DNA from: Paractinoplanes durhamensis
GTDB lineage: Bacteria > Actinomycetota > Actinomycetes > Mycobacteriales > Micromonosporaceae
DNA: 64,000 bases
Assembly (NCBI RefSeq): GCF_016862175.1
Contig: NZ_BOML01000031.1
Span: 205,329-269,328 of the forward strand
Reading direction: 5' to 3'
Shown: positions 25,289-33,493 of the stretch, in pieces
Position numbering within the stretch: the first letter of the stretch is position 1
Layout of the letters: each line of letters begins with the position of its first letter
The notes under the pieces: model-generated
Database searches by the model: none
What the model was told of the DNA's origin: nothing
What the model saw: only the letters and a program-made list of their open reading frames with translations
Translations under genes and position numbers: made by a program

Positions 25289-26323
25289 TCAGCTTGCCGG
25301 GATGAAGCTGAAGTCGACGATCTTCTCGGGCGTGAGACCGGCCGGCATCAGGCCGTTGCCCTGCAGAACCGCGATGCTGCGGGCGACCCGCTCCTGGTCG
25401 AGGTGACCGAGGGGCGCGCCGTTCGGCGGCGACACGTACGGCTTCATGGCGTTGATCTCACCGACGGCGGCCGGGACCGCGGCGGTCGGCTCGGCCTTGT
25501 TCAGGATGGCCGCGGCCTCGTCCGGGTTGTCCAGGGTGTACTGCAGACCCTTCATGGCGGCCGCGGTGAACTTCTTCACCAGGTCCTTGTCGCTCGCGAT
25601 GGTCTCCTCGCGGGCGATGATCGCGTTGCCGAACAGGTCGGACAGGTACTCCGAGTACGGCAGGACGGTGACCTGCTTCTTCGAGACCGTCTCGAGCGCC
25701 TTCTTGCTCAGCAGGAAGGTGGACAGCGCGTCCACCTTGCGCTGCGCCATCAGGCCGTTGAGCGCGGTGGTCTGGGCGCCCTCGATGGTCACGGTCTTGG
25801 CGTCGAGGCCGGCCTGCTTCGCGTACGCCGGGAACAGCAGCTCGCTCACCGAGCCCTTGGCGGTGGCCACCTTCTTGCCGGCCAGGTCGGTCGGCTTGGT
25901 GATGTTGGTGTCGGCGGTCGTCATGATCGAGACCAGGGTCTGCTGGTGGATCGCGGCGATCGCCCGCCAGTTGGTGAACTTGCCCAGGCCGGCCTGGATC
26001 TCGGCGCCGGTGAAGTCGAGGGCCGCGAACTGCGCGCCGCCCGACTTGATCAGCGTGAGGTTCTGGACGTTGCCGGCGCCCTTCTGGATGTCGATGTCGA
26101 TGCCGGCGTCCTTGAAGTAGCCCTTCTCCTTCGCCACCCAGATGAAGGAGTCACGGCCCACGGCGCCGAACGCCGTCACGTAGGTGACCTTCTTCAGGTC
26201 GCCGGACGCGCCCGCGACGGTGCTGCCGCCACCGCTGCTGTCGTCGTCGGAGGAGCAAGCGCTTGCCGTCACGAGCACCGCGAGCAGCGCTGTCGCCGCC
26301 AGCACCCGAGAGCGTGTGAACAT
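25289..26323 (-). CDS. ABC importer substrate-binding lipoprotein (NMT1/THI5-like)
   Basis: 344 residues. A type II signal peptide ends in the lipobox TASAC at residues 19-23, then a Ser/Asp/Gly linker and a periplasmic-binding fold. VTYVTAFGAVGRDSFIWVAK near 47 and GYFKDAGIDIDIQKGAG near 68 are typical of the NMT1/THI5/SsuA group, which binds pyrimidine precursors, sulfonates, nitrate or related small molecules. The ligand cannot be read here, and I found no TPP-riboswitch core in the leader, which argues weakly against thiamine-precursor uptake. AGGAGG precedes the ATG. It heads the importer operon and is divergent from gntR-like 26636-27280. Confidence 0.92.
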   Translation of the reverse strand: MFTRSRVLAATALLAVLVTASACSSDDDSSGGGSTVAGASGDLKKVTYVTAFGAVGRDSFIWVAKEKGYFKDAGIDIDIQKGAGNVQNLTLIKSGGAQFAALDFTGAEIQAGLGKFTNWRAIAAIHQQTLVSIMTTADTNITKPTDLAGKKVATAKGSVSELLFPAYAKQAGLDAKTVTIEGAQTTALNGLMAQRKVDALSTFLLSKKALETVSKKQVTVLPYSEYLSDLFGNAIIAREETIASDKDLVKKFTAAAMKGLQYTLDNPDEAAAILNKAEPTAAVPAAVGEINAMKPYVSPPNGAPLGHLDQERVARSIAVLQGNGLMPAGLTPEKIVDFSFIPAS

Positions 26324-26635
26324 CCCTAAGCCTCCTGAAATCCGCCGGTCCGATCGGCGGCGATGACTGTTCGTCTGACCTGCGTGGACGGTGCGTCAAT
26401 TGACAATCGTCCGTCCGGTCCCGCGTTCGGTCGAGATCGTAGAGCAGGGGGGATCACCTGTCATGGCAGACTTTTCGGGCTAAATCGGCCGTCATATACT
26501 GGCCACTGCCTTCCGAAATGGACATCGACGCAGGTCAAGCGGCGGTTGACAGTGATCCGGCCGAACGCGATGCTGTGCACAAGATTGTGAGCAATCCGTG
26601 CCTCCTTTCACATCGTCCTAGGGAGACCACTTTTC
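26324..26635. other. Divergent intergenic region between importer and GntR genes
   Basis: 312 bp holding both promoters. Visible elements: a hairpin with arms CCGCCG/CGGCGG (26342-26360) in the importer leader, TCAATTGA at 26396-26403, a TATACT-containing stretch near 26494, and a TTGACA with a weak GATGCT 17 bp later (26546-26574) as a candidate promoter for the GntR gene. Confidence 0.4.
26583..26596. promoter_or_regulatory. Inverted repeat before the GntR gene, putative operator
   Basis: GATTGTGAGCAATC has perfect 5-bp arms around TGAG and lies 40 bp upstream of the GTG start, just past the candidate promoter. Autoregulation by the FadR-type protein is plausible from position only. Confidence 0.45.
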
Positions 26636-27280
26636 GTGACGTCGCCTGCCGTCGACGACGCCTACGAGCGGTTGCGGTCCCTCATCTACAGCGGCGAGCT
26701 GATGCCGAACGAGCGACTCGTCGAGATCGAACTCGCCCAGCGGCTGGAGGTCAGCCGGGCGATCGTGCGCACCGCGCTGGTCCGCCTCGGTCAGGACGGC
26801 ATCGTCGTGCTCACCCCGCACCGCGGGGCCCGCGTCCGGGTGGTCACCGACGCCGAGGCGGTCGAGATCCTGCAGACCCGGGCCGTGCTGGAAGCGCTGA
26901 CCGCGCGGGAGGCCGCCCGCCGCGCCACCGCCAAGGAGATCGCCGCGATCCGCCGCATCCTGGCCGGGATGGGCCGCCGGCTCGAATCCGGTGACCTGCT
27001 CGGCTATTCCGAGGGCAACGCCGAACTGCACGCCGCGATCATCGCGGCCGCCCGGCACGAGACGGCCGCGCGGCTGATCAGCGGGCTGCGGGCGCAGCTG
27101 GTGCGGTTCCAGTTCCGGACGATCCTGGTGCCCGGGCGGGCCACCCACTCGTTCGCCGAGCACACCGCGATCGTGGACGCCATCGCCGGCCGCGACCCGG
27201 ATGCCGCCGAGCGCGCCATGCGGCATCACCTGAGCCATGTTGAATCCGCGCTGTCCCAGGCCGCGCGCCGCCGCCATTAG
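26636..27280 (+). CDS. GntR family regulator, FadR/FCD type
   Basis: 214 residues. The N-terminal winged helix spans about 1-70 with LAQRLEVSRAIVRTALVRLG and the wing IVVLTPHRGARVRVV. The C-terminal FCD ligand domain (about 80-205) is all-helical with RAVLEALTAREAARRAT, the metal-site Asp/His region NAELHAAIIAAARH near 125, and FAEHTAIVDAIAGRD near 172, where the His residues would bind metal and an organic acid. GTG 26636 follows AGGGAG. It is divergent from an ABC importer and directly upstream of the DUF6282-like gene, so it probably senses the imported compound or a product of it. Confidence 0.92.
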   Translation: MTSPAVDDAYERLRSLIYSGELMPNERLVEIELAQRLEVSRAIVRTALVRLGQDGIVVLTPHRGARVRVVTDAEAVEILQTRAVLEALTAREAARRATAKEIAAIRRILAGMGRRLESGDLLGYSEGNAELHAAIIAAARHETAARLISGLRAQLVRFQFRTILVPGRATHSFAEHTAIVDAIAGRDPDAAERAMRHHLSHVESALSQAARRRH

Positions 27281-27296
27281 TGCAATCTGGAGAGTC

Positions 27297-28220
27297 ATGA
27301 GCGAGCATCCCGTACCGTCCGCCGCCGCCCGCGAGATCGTCGCCGGGGGGTACGACACCCACGTGCACATCGCGCCGGACGTGATGGAACGGCGGATCGA
27401 CGACCTGACGCTGGCCGCCCGGTTCGCCGAGGTCGGCCTGGCCGGCTTCGTGATCAAGTCGCACTACCTGACCACCGCCGAGCGGGCCTCGGTCGTGCGG
27501 GCCGCCGTCCCCGGGACGGACGTCCTCGGCGCGATCACGCTGAACGGGTCGATGGGCGGGATGAACCCGGCCGCCGTCGAGATCGCCGGCCGGCTCGGCG
27601 CGCGGATCGTCTGGATGCCCACCGTCGACTCGCGCAACCAGCGCAGCAGCACCGCCGCCGACCTGCCCGGCAGCAAGCCGGCCATGTGGGGTGCGCTGCA
27701 GGCCGACCTGCACGCGCAGGGCATCGTGCCGGACGTGGTCGAGGTGGTGGACGCCGACGGGTCGGTGCTGGAAAAGGTCCGGCAGGTGCTGCGCGTCATC
27801 GCGCGGCACGACCTGGTGCTGGCCACCGGGCACCTGTCGGCGCCGGAGATCCTCGCGGTGGTGCGGGCCGCCCGCGAGGAGGGCGTGCGCCGGGTCGTCG
27901 TCACCCACCCGGAGTTCACCTCGCAGCGGCTGACCGTCGCGCAGCAGCAGGAGCTGGCGGCCGAGGGTGCGCTGCTGGAGCGGTGCTTCACCACGCCGTA
28001 CACCGGCAAGGTCTCCTGGGACGACCTGTTCGCCAACATCCGGGCGGTCGGCGTCGAGCACTCGGTGCTCTCCAGCGACCTGGGTCAGCCGTTCAACCCG
28101 CCGGTCGAGGACGGGCTGGCGCTGTTCGCCGACCGGCTCCTCGAAGCCGGCTTCACCGCCGACGAGATCCGCACGATGGCGGTGACCAACTCGCAGTATC
28201 TGGCCGCCCCCAAGGCCTAA
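27297..28220 (+). CDS. DUF6282-like metal-dependent hydrolase
   Basis: 307 residues, amidohydrolase-like TIM barrel. The N-terminal metal motif is DTHVHIAPD near residue 22, a second cluster is IKSHYLTTAE near 58, LATGHLSAPE near 178 and VVTHPEFTSQRL near 203 supply further His residues, and LSSDLGQPFNPP near 260 supplies the conserved Asp. This pattern fits the DUF6282 family, for which I know no proven substrate. ATG 27297 has GGAGAG upstream; the gene starts 16 bp after the GntR stop, so they are one operon. With the importer at 23653-26323 it likely forms an uptake and ring-opening or deacylation pathway. Confidence 0.85.
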   Translation: MSEHPVPSAAAREIVAGGYDTHVHIAPDVMERRIDDLTLAARFAEVGLAGFVIKSHYLTTAERASVVRAAVPGTDVLGAITLNGSMGGMNPAAVEIAGRLGARIVWMPTVDSRNQRSSTAADLPGSKPAMWGALQADLHAQGIVPDVVEVVDADGSVLEKVRQVLRVIARHDLVLATGHLSAPEILAVVRAAREEGVRRVVVTHPEFTSQRLTVAQQQELAAEGALLERCFTTPYTGKVSWDDLFANIRAVGVEHSVLSSDLGQPFNPPVEDGLALFADRLLEAGFTADEIRTMAVTNSQYLAAPKA

Positions 28221-28852
28221 GCGTTGAGGTAGGCGAGCACCGCCAGCACCCGGCGGTTGTCGTCGTCCGAGGGTGGCAGGCCCAGCTTCGTGAAGATGTT
28301 GTTGATGTGTTTGCTGACGGCCTTCTCCGTCACGAACAGCTTGGCCGCGACCGCCGCGTTCGAGCGGCCTGCCGCCATCTCGCCCAGCACCTCGCGCTCC
28401 CGCGCGGTCAGCACGTCGAGCGGGCGGCTGCGGTCGAGCAGCCGGGCCACCACCTCCGGGTCCATCACCGTGCCGCCGTCGGCGACCTGCCGCACCCCGT
28501 CGATGAACTGGGCCACGTCGGAGATCCGGTCCTTCAGCAGGTAGCCGACGCCGCCGCGGCGGTCGCCGAGCAGCTCCCGGGCATACAGCGGCTCGACGTG
28601 CTGGGACAGCACCAGGATCGGCATCCCCGGCACCGTGGTGCGGGCCGCGATCGCCGCCTGCAACCCCTCGTCGGTGAAGGTCGGCGGCAGCCGCACGTCG
28701 ACGATCGCGACGTCCGGCTTGTGGTCGAGCAGCGTCGGCAGCAGCGCGGGGCCGTTGTCGACGGTCGCGACCACCTCGAACTCGAACGCCTCCAGCAGCC
28801 GGGTCAATCCGTCCCGGAGGAGAGCGTGGTCCTCGGCGATGACAACGCGCAC
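28217..28852 (-). CDS. NarL/LuxR-type response regulator (DesR-like)
   Basis: 211 residues. Receiver domain 1-125 with acidic pocket ED (IAEDHALLRDGL), phosphoacceptor Asp in VAIVDVRLPP near 54, and Lys in GYLLKDRISD near 105. The C-terminal LuxR-type helix-turn-helix spans about 145-205: LTAREREVLGEMAAGRSN and KLFVTEKAVSKHINNIFTKL. GTG 28852 follows GGAG and lies 49 bases inside the 3' end of the kinase gene, so the pair is tightly coupled. The kinase-regulator-desaturase layout resembles the Bacillus DesKR membrane-fluidity system, and the palindrome at 30104-30119 is a likely target. Confidence 0.93.
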   Translation of the reverse strand: MRVVIAEDHALLRDGLTRLLEAFEFEVVATVDNGPALLPTLLDHKPDVAIVDVRLPPTFTDEGLQAAIAARTTVPGMPILVLSQHVEPLYARELLGDRRGGVGYLLKDRISDVAQFIDGVRQVADGGTVMDPEVVARLLDRSRPLDVLTAREREVLGEMAAGRSNAAVAAKLFVTEKAVSKHINNIFTKLGLPPSDDDNRRVLAVLAYLNA

Positions 28853-30069
28853 GGCAACTCCATGGTCACGATGGTCGGCCCGCCCGGCGGGCTGGACAGC
28901 GTCATCGTGCCATCGAACGCACCCAGGCGGCGGCCGATGCCGGTCAGGCCGGTGCCGCGGGCCGGGTCGGCGCCGCCCCTGCCGTCGTCGGCGACCTCCA
29001 TCCGCAACGTCTCGCCGTCGCGCCGCATGCTCACGTAGGCGGCCGTCGCCCCGCTGTGCACGGTCGCGTTGGCCAGCGCCTCGGCGATCGCGAAGTAGGC
29101 GGCCGACTCGACCGGGGTGTCCAGCCGCCCGGTCACCTCGGACTCGACCGCGGTCGGGAGGCGCAGGTTGAGCGCGAGCGCCCGGACCGCGCCGTCCAGC
29201 CCGCGCTCGGCCAGCACCGGCGGGTGGATGCCGCGCACCAGGTGACGCAGCTCGACCAGGGCGGTCGTGCTGACCTCGCGGGCCTCGGCCAGCAGCTTGC
29301 GGGCGGCCTGCGGATCGCGCTCGACCAGCTCCTCGGCCAGGCCGATCGTCATGCCGAGCGACACCAGCCGGGCCTGGGCGCCGTCGTGCAGATCGCGCTC
29401 GATCCGGCGCAGCTCGGCCGCCTGGGCGTCGACCGTGTCGGCCCGGCTGTAGGACAGCTGGGCGACCCGGGCCCGCAGCCGGGCGTTCGTGGTCGGGGCC
29501 AGCAGCAGCCGGGCGAACAGCGCATCGTACCGCCGCAGGTAGGGCGCCGCGGCCAGGCCGAACGCCAGGAACAGGGCGCCCTGCGGCAGCGACAGCATGC
29601 CCTCGCTGACCGTCTCGATCGGCCAGATCACGCCGTAGCCGTACCACCCGGTGCCCAGCCAGATCCACAGTGGCAGGAGCAGGATGCCCTGCACGCCGTA
29701 GAGCGGGATGACCAGCGAGAGCACGCCGAGAATCAGGCCGATCGCCGCGCCGGGCAGCAGCCACGCGAGGTCGCGCCAGGTGGCCGGGTCGGTGACGATC
29801 CACAGGTAGGTGCGCCGGCCGATCAGGTGCGCCTTCGCCGGGCGGGGGCGGTAGGGCCGGTCGATCGGGACGTCGTGCCAGCCGGCGATGCGCCGGGCGG
29901 CGTTGGCCCGCAGCCGGACCAGCGAGGTCACGAACGGCAGCGGGACGGTCAGCACCAGCGACACGATGAAGAGCGGGATCAGCACGACATTCGCGGCCGC
30001 GAGGGGGATCGCCAGCATCCCGCCGGCCACCGCCCGCAATCCGTCGCGGATCCAGTCTCGCCTCTCCAT
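28804..30069 (-). CDS. Sensor histidine kinase, HisKA_3 type (DesK-like)
   Basis: 421 residues. The N-terminal about 175 residues contain several membrane helices in two pairs (AIPLAAANVVLIPLFIVSLV near 20; LLPGAAIGLILGVLSLVIPL near 105; then LPLWIWLGTGWYGYGVIWP). The phosphoacceptor His lies in RRIERDLHDGAQARLVSLGM near 220. The ATPase domain has AIAEALANATVHSGA near 325 (N-box) and VADDGRGGADPARGTGLTGI near 360. There is no large extracellular domain, so stimulus sensing through the membrane is likely, as in DesK. It starts at ATG 30069, divergent from the desaturase, and overlaps the response regulator gene at its 3' end. Confidence 0.92.
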   Translation of the reverse strand: MERRDWIRDGLRAVAGGMLAIPLAAANVVLIPLFIVSLVLTVPLPFVTSLVRLRANAARRIAGWHDVPIDRPYRPRPAKAHLIGRRTYLWIVTDPATWRDLAWLLPGAAIGLILGVLSLVIPLYGVQGILLLPLWIWLGTGWYGYGVIWPIETVSEGMLSLPQGALFLAFGLAAAPYLRRYDALFARLLLAPTTNARLRARVAQLSYSRADTVDAQAAELRRIERDLHDGAQARLVSLGMTIGLAEELVERDPQAARKLLAEAREVSTTALVELRHLVRGIHPPVLAERGLDGAVRALALNLRLPTAVESEVTGRLDTPVESAAYFAIAEALANATVHSGATAAYVSMRRDGETLRMEVADDGRGGADPARGTGLTGIGRRLGAFDGTMTLSSPPGGPTIVTMELPCALSSPRTTLSSGTD

Positions 30070-30103
30070 GCACCCATAGTGGCGGGCCGGCGCCCGGAAT
30101 TCA

Positions 30104-30119
30104 GTAGTGCTAGCACTAC
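30104..30119. promoter_or_regulatory. Perfect 16-bp palindrome between kinase and desaturase genes
   Basis: GTAGTGCTAGCACTAC is a perfect palindrome placed 34 bp upstream of the kinase start and 53 bp upstream of the desaturase start. A NarL-type regulator dimer site controlling both directions is the simplest reading. Confidence 0.7.
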
Positions 30120-30172
30120 CGGTGAGGTGGACCTGGCACTCCTGACGCGAGCCCGCGCGAGGAGTTGGCTTG

Positions 30173-31171
30173 ATGAGTATGACGACGATGACAGAGCGAC
30201 CGCGGAGCGACTTCGCGGAGCTGGGCCGGCGGATCAACGCGGCCGGCCTGCTGGAGAGGCGGCCGGGCTACTACGCCGTACGCCTCAGTGTGGTTGCCGC
30301 GGCCCTGGCCGGCGGCTGGACCGCGTTCTTCCTGATCGGCTCCTCCTGGTGGACGCTGGCCGTCGCCGCCTTCCTGGCCGTGGTGTTCGCCCAGGTCGCG
30401 CTGGTCGCCCACGACCTCGCGCACCGGCAGGTGTTCCGCACCAACACGCCCAGCCGCCGGGCCGGGCTGATCGCCGGCAACCTGGCGATCGGCATGTCCT
30501 ACGGCTACTGGATGGACAAGCACACCAAGCACCACGCCAACCCGAACCACGACGACCTCGACCCCGACGTCGGGCCGGGCGTGCTGGTGTGGAGCGCCGA
30601 GGGCGCCCGCGGCAAGGGCTTCCTCACCCGCTACCAGGCCTGGTTCTTCTTCCCGCTGCTCACCCTGCTCGGCATCTCGCTGCACAAGGACAGCATCCGG
30701 GCGCTGCGCGACGGCACCGTGAAGAAGCGCGGCGTGGAGAGCGTCCTGCTCGCCGCCCACCTGGTCCTCTACGTGGCGGCGCTGCTGCTGGTGCTGTCGC
30801 CGCTGCAGGCGCTCGCCTTCTTCGTGGTGCACCAGGCGCTGTTCGGGGTCTACCTGGGCCTGACGTTCGCCCCCAACCACAAGGGCATGCCGCACCCGGA
30901 CGGCACCGAGGACTACCTCCGCAAGCAGGTGCTGACCTCCCGCAACGTCCGCGGCGGCCGGCTGGTCGACAACGCGCTGGGCGGGCTCAACTACCAGATC
31001 GAGCACCACCTGTTCCCGTCGATGCCGACGCCGAACCTGCGCCGGGCACAGCCGATCGTCCGGCGGTACTGCGCGGAGATCGGCGTGCCCTACGAGGAGA
31101 CGTCGCTGACTTCGTCGTACGCCCAGGCCCTACGCCACCTGCATTCCGTCGGCGCCGGGCTGCGAGGCTAG
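30173..31171 (+). CDS. Membrane fatty acid desaturase
   Basis: 332 residues with about four membrane helices. Three histidine boxes that hold the di-iron centre are visible: HDLAHRQ near residue 80, HTKHHANPNHDD near 117, and QIEHHLFP near 275. The box spacing matches acyl-lipid desaturases of the front-end or omega type found in actinobacteria and cyanobacteria. It should introduce a double bond into membrane acyl chains with O2 and reduced ferredoxin or a similar donor. The ATG at 30173 has GAGGAG upstream. The divergent two-component system and the palindrome between them suggest control by membrane fluidity or cold. Confidence 0.94.
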   Translation: MSMTTMTERPRSDFAELGRRINAAGLLERRPGYYAVRLSVVAAALAGGWTAFFLIGSSWWTLAVAAFLAVVFAQVALVAHDLAHRQVFRTNTPSRRAGLIAGNLAIGMSYGYWMDKHTKHHANPNHDDLDPDVGPGVLVWSAEGARGKGFLTRYQAWFFFPLLTLLGISLHKDSIRALRDGTVKKRGVESVLLAAHLVLYVAALLLVLSPLQALAFFVVHQALFGVYLGLTFAPNHKGMPHPDGTEDYLRKQVLTSRNVRGGRLVDNALGGLNYQIEHHLFPSMPTPNLRRAQPIVRRYCAEIGVPYEETSLTSSYAQALRHLHSVGAGLRG

Positions 31172-31219
31172 ATGTTGCGCAGATTCGCCTCGCGCGCCCG
31201 CCTCGGAACGGAGTTCGCC

Positions 31220-31999
31220 ATGGATCTACGTCTCACCGGCAAAGTGGCCGTCGTCACCGGAGGAAGTGCCGGCATCGGCCGCGCGATCGCCCACGGCCTG
31301 GCGGCCGAAGGCGCCAACCTGGTTCTGGTGGCACGCGACGAGGAGCGCTTGCGGTCCGTCGATTTTCCGGGTGTACGGGTGGTAGCCGTCCCCGCCGACC
31401 TGACCGTCCCCGACGACGCACTGCGGGTGGCGGCCGTCGTCGAGCAGGAATTCGGCGGCGCCGACATCCTCATCAACAACGCCGGCACCGGCAGCGAAGA
31501 AAAGATCATGACGGCCCCCGACGACCGCTGGCAGTGGTACTGGGACCTGCACGTGATGGCCGCGATCCGGCTGGCCCGGGCCTTGGTCCCCGGTATGCGC
31601 ACTCGCGGCGGCGGGGTGATCCTGCACAACGCGTCCATCTGCGCGACCCAGCCGCTGGGCTACGAGCCGATCTACAACGTGACCAAGGCGGCCCTGGTGA
31701 TGTTCTCCAAGTGCCTGGCCAACGAGCTGATCGGCGACAACATCCGGGTGAACGCGGTGAACCCCGGCCTGGTGATGACCGGCGACTGGATCAAGACCGC
31801 GAAGCTGCTGACCGAGGGCACCGACCAGACCTGGGAGCAGTACCTGCAGAAGATCGCCGACGACAACGCCCCGATCGGCCGCTTCGCCACCCCCGAGGAG
31901 ATCGCCGACCTGTTCGTCTTCCTGAGCTCCGACCGAGCCTCCTACACGGTGGGCTCCACGTATTACATCGACGGCGGTTGGTTGAATGTGACGACGTGA
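31220..31999 (+). CDS. SDR family oxidoreductase
   Basis: 259 residues, classical short-chain dehydrogenase. Cofactor motif VVTGGSAGIGRAIA near 11-24, ADILINNAGTG near 88, and catalytic YxxxK in YEPIYNVTKAALV near 157; the family Ser is in HNASICATQ. The ATG at 31220 has CGGAG nearby. The gene lies 48 bp after the desaturase stop and its TGA overlaps the GTG of the MpaB-like gene (GTGA), so desaturase, SDR and oxygenase-like gene may be one transcript acting on lipid-like substrates. The substrate is unknown. Confidence 0.92.
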   Translation: MDLRLTGKVAVVTGGSAGIGRAIAHGLAAEGANLVLVARDEERLRSVDFPGVRVVAVPADLTVPDDALRVAAVVEQEFGGADILINNAGTGSEEKIMTAPDDRWQWYWDLHVMAAIRLARALVPGMRTRGGGVILHNASICATQPLGYEPIYNVTKAALVMFSKCLANELIGDNIRVNAVNPGLVMTGDWIKTAKLLTEGTDQTWEQYLQKIADDNAPIGRFATPEEIADLFVFLSSDRASYTVGSTYYIDGGWLNVTT

Positions 32000-32838
32000 G
32001 AACCCGATACGCCAACCTGGCCCGCACCCGCACCCTGGACCCGGCCCGCGACTACGAGCAGATCTTCCGCACGATGCTGCGCTTCGAGTTCCCCTGGGAC
32101 CTGCGACTGGCCCTGAACCTGGCGTTCAACCGCTCGTTCTCGGTGCCCGCGGTAGCCGAGATCCTGATCGGCACCGGCGAGCTCACGGAGCGCCCGCGCA
32201 AGCGAGCCGACGACACCGGCATCCTGATGTACGAGATGGTCCTGCACGGCTTCGACCACCCGAGGGCCCGAGCCGCCATCCGCCGGGTCAACCAGATCCA
32301 CCGCCCCTACCGGCACGTCTCCCCCGACGAGTACGTCTACGTGCTGGCCGCCGGAGTGGTCCTGCCCCTGCGCTGGCTGGACCGCTACGGCTGGCGCCGC
32401 CCGTGCTGCCACGAACGGGAGGCGACCTACCAGTACTTCCGCGAGCTGGGCCGGCACATGAACGTCACCGGCATGCCCGCATCCCTGGCCGAGACGGAAG
32501 CGTGGTTCGAGTCCTACGACCGCACCCACCTGATCCCCAACGAGGCCGCCGCCACCATCGAGCGAACCACCCGCGAACGCATGCTGAAACGTTTGCCGCG
32601 CCCGCTCTCCCCACTGGGCAACTCCCTGGTGAGCGCGATCTACGACGAGCGCCAGCGCAAGGTGGCCGGCCTGGCCACCCCGCCGTGGCCGGTGCGCGCG
32701 GCCCTGCACACGGCCTTGACGACAAGATCGCGCTTGATCAGGCATCTGCACCGCCCGCGCCCGGTCGGCCTGTTCGAGGACGGCATCCCCACCAGGACCT
32801 ACCCCGACGGCTACGACATCTCTCAGGTCGGCCCTTAG
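31996..32838 (+). CDS. MpaB/DUF2236-like oxygenase family protein
   Basis: 280 residues, soluble and helical. The pattern with NLAFNRSFSVPAVAEILIG near 40, RADDTGILMYEMVLHGFD near 70, and CHEREATYQYFRELGRHMNV near 140 fits the DUF2236 (MpaB, latex-clearing protein) family of heme-containing oxygenases and relatives. The start is the GTG that overlaps the SDR stop. The candidate heme-ligand His and Arg of the family are plausible in GFDHPRARAAIRRVN and HEREATYQYFRE but I cannot assign them. It is translationally coupled to the SDR, so the two probably act on the same substrate. Confidence 0.82.
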   Translation: MRTRYANLARTRTLDPARDYEQIFRTMLRFEFPWDLRLALNLAFNRSFSVPAVAEILIGTGELTERPRKRADDTGILMYEMVLHGFDHPRARAAIRRVNQIHRPYRHVSPDEYVYVLAAGVVLPLRWLDRYGWRRPCCHEREATYQYFRELGRHMNVTGMPASLAETEAWFESYDRTHLIPNEAAATIERTTRERMLKRLPRPLSPLGNSLVSAIYDERQRKVAGLATPPWPVRAALHTALTTRSRLIRHLHRPRPVGLFEDGIPTRTYPDGYDISQVGP

Positions 32839-32840
32839 GG

Positions 32841-33437
32841 TTACGCCCGCCCGGCCGCGACCAGAGCTTCCTGCACGAGGTCGGCAAACCACGGCGCCTC
32901 CCGGAGCGGAACCAGCTCGGTCTTGCCCCAGAACGCGGCGGCCCGGGTCGTCACCGGATCACCCGCCTTAGGCCCGCCGGACAGCTGGACCCGCGCATAG
33001 GCGACGCTCGGCGCATCCGGCGACCCACCACCGACCGGCCCACTGAACAGGCAGAGGGCCACTCCGGGGACCGGCGCACCACAGGGCCCGGGCCGACGGG
33101 CGGTGTATTTCACGATGGTCCGCAACACCGGCGTACCCACGTCGTAGACGTCGACAATGCCGTCATCAGCGTCGATGGTTTCCAGCTTGCGCAGATCGGG
33201 CGGGCGTTCGGCCGGCAGAAAGGCGAAATGCTGAATGCCACCCGCCCGCCACTGGGCATCGATGTCGAGCGCCTGCTGCAACAGCTCATGCCCCGGCACC
33301 GACGGATCAACAACCGGCGGCCCGAGCACACTGGTCGACCGGTCACTCCAGGCCCCGGTGGCCCCCGCATACCCAACCCCGACAAGCCCAACAAGAAGCA
33401 GAACAACAACCCCGACAACAACCCGACCGCGCGTCAT
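32841..33437 (-). CDS. Single-pass membrane or exported protein, unknown
   Basis: 198 residues. An N-terminal hydrophobic segment (VVVGVVVLLLVGLVGVGYAG) with a positively charged start marks an anchor or signal peptide; the rest is extracytoplasmic. Two Cys in GPCGAPVPGVALCLFSG could form a disulphide. No family is recognised. The ATG at 33437 was chosen over an upstream in-frame start because the hydrophobic segment begins there and GGGAG lies upstream. It is the last gene of a minus-strand run of five (35798 to 32841) with EspC and WXG-like proteins, so it may be an accessory of the same secretion module. Confidence 0.72.
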   Translation of the reverse strand: MTRGRVVVGVVVLLLVGLVGVGYAGATGAWSDRSTSVLGPPVVDPSVPGHELLQQALDIDAQWRAGGIQHFAFLPAERPPDLRKLETIDADDGIVDVYDVGTPVLRTIVKYTARRPGPCGAPVPGVALCLFSGPVGGGSPDAPSVAYARVQLSGGPKAGDPVTTRAAAFWGKTELVPLREAPWFADLVQEALVAAGRA

Positions 33438-33493
33438 ACCCCAACCGCTCCCCCGTGATCGGCGCAATCCTAGTGGCCCCGATCGATGCGGGC

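Noticed and set aside
26324..26640. TPP riboswitch before the THI5-like importer
   Set aside because: No CTGAGA and ACCTGA elements in the correct order on the minus strand leader.
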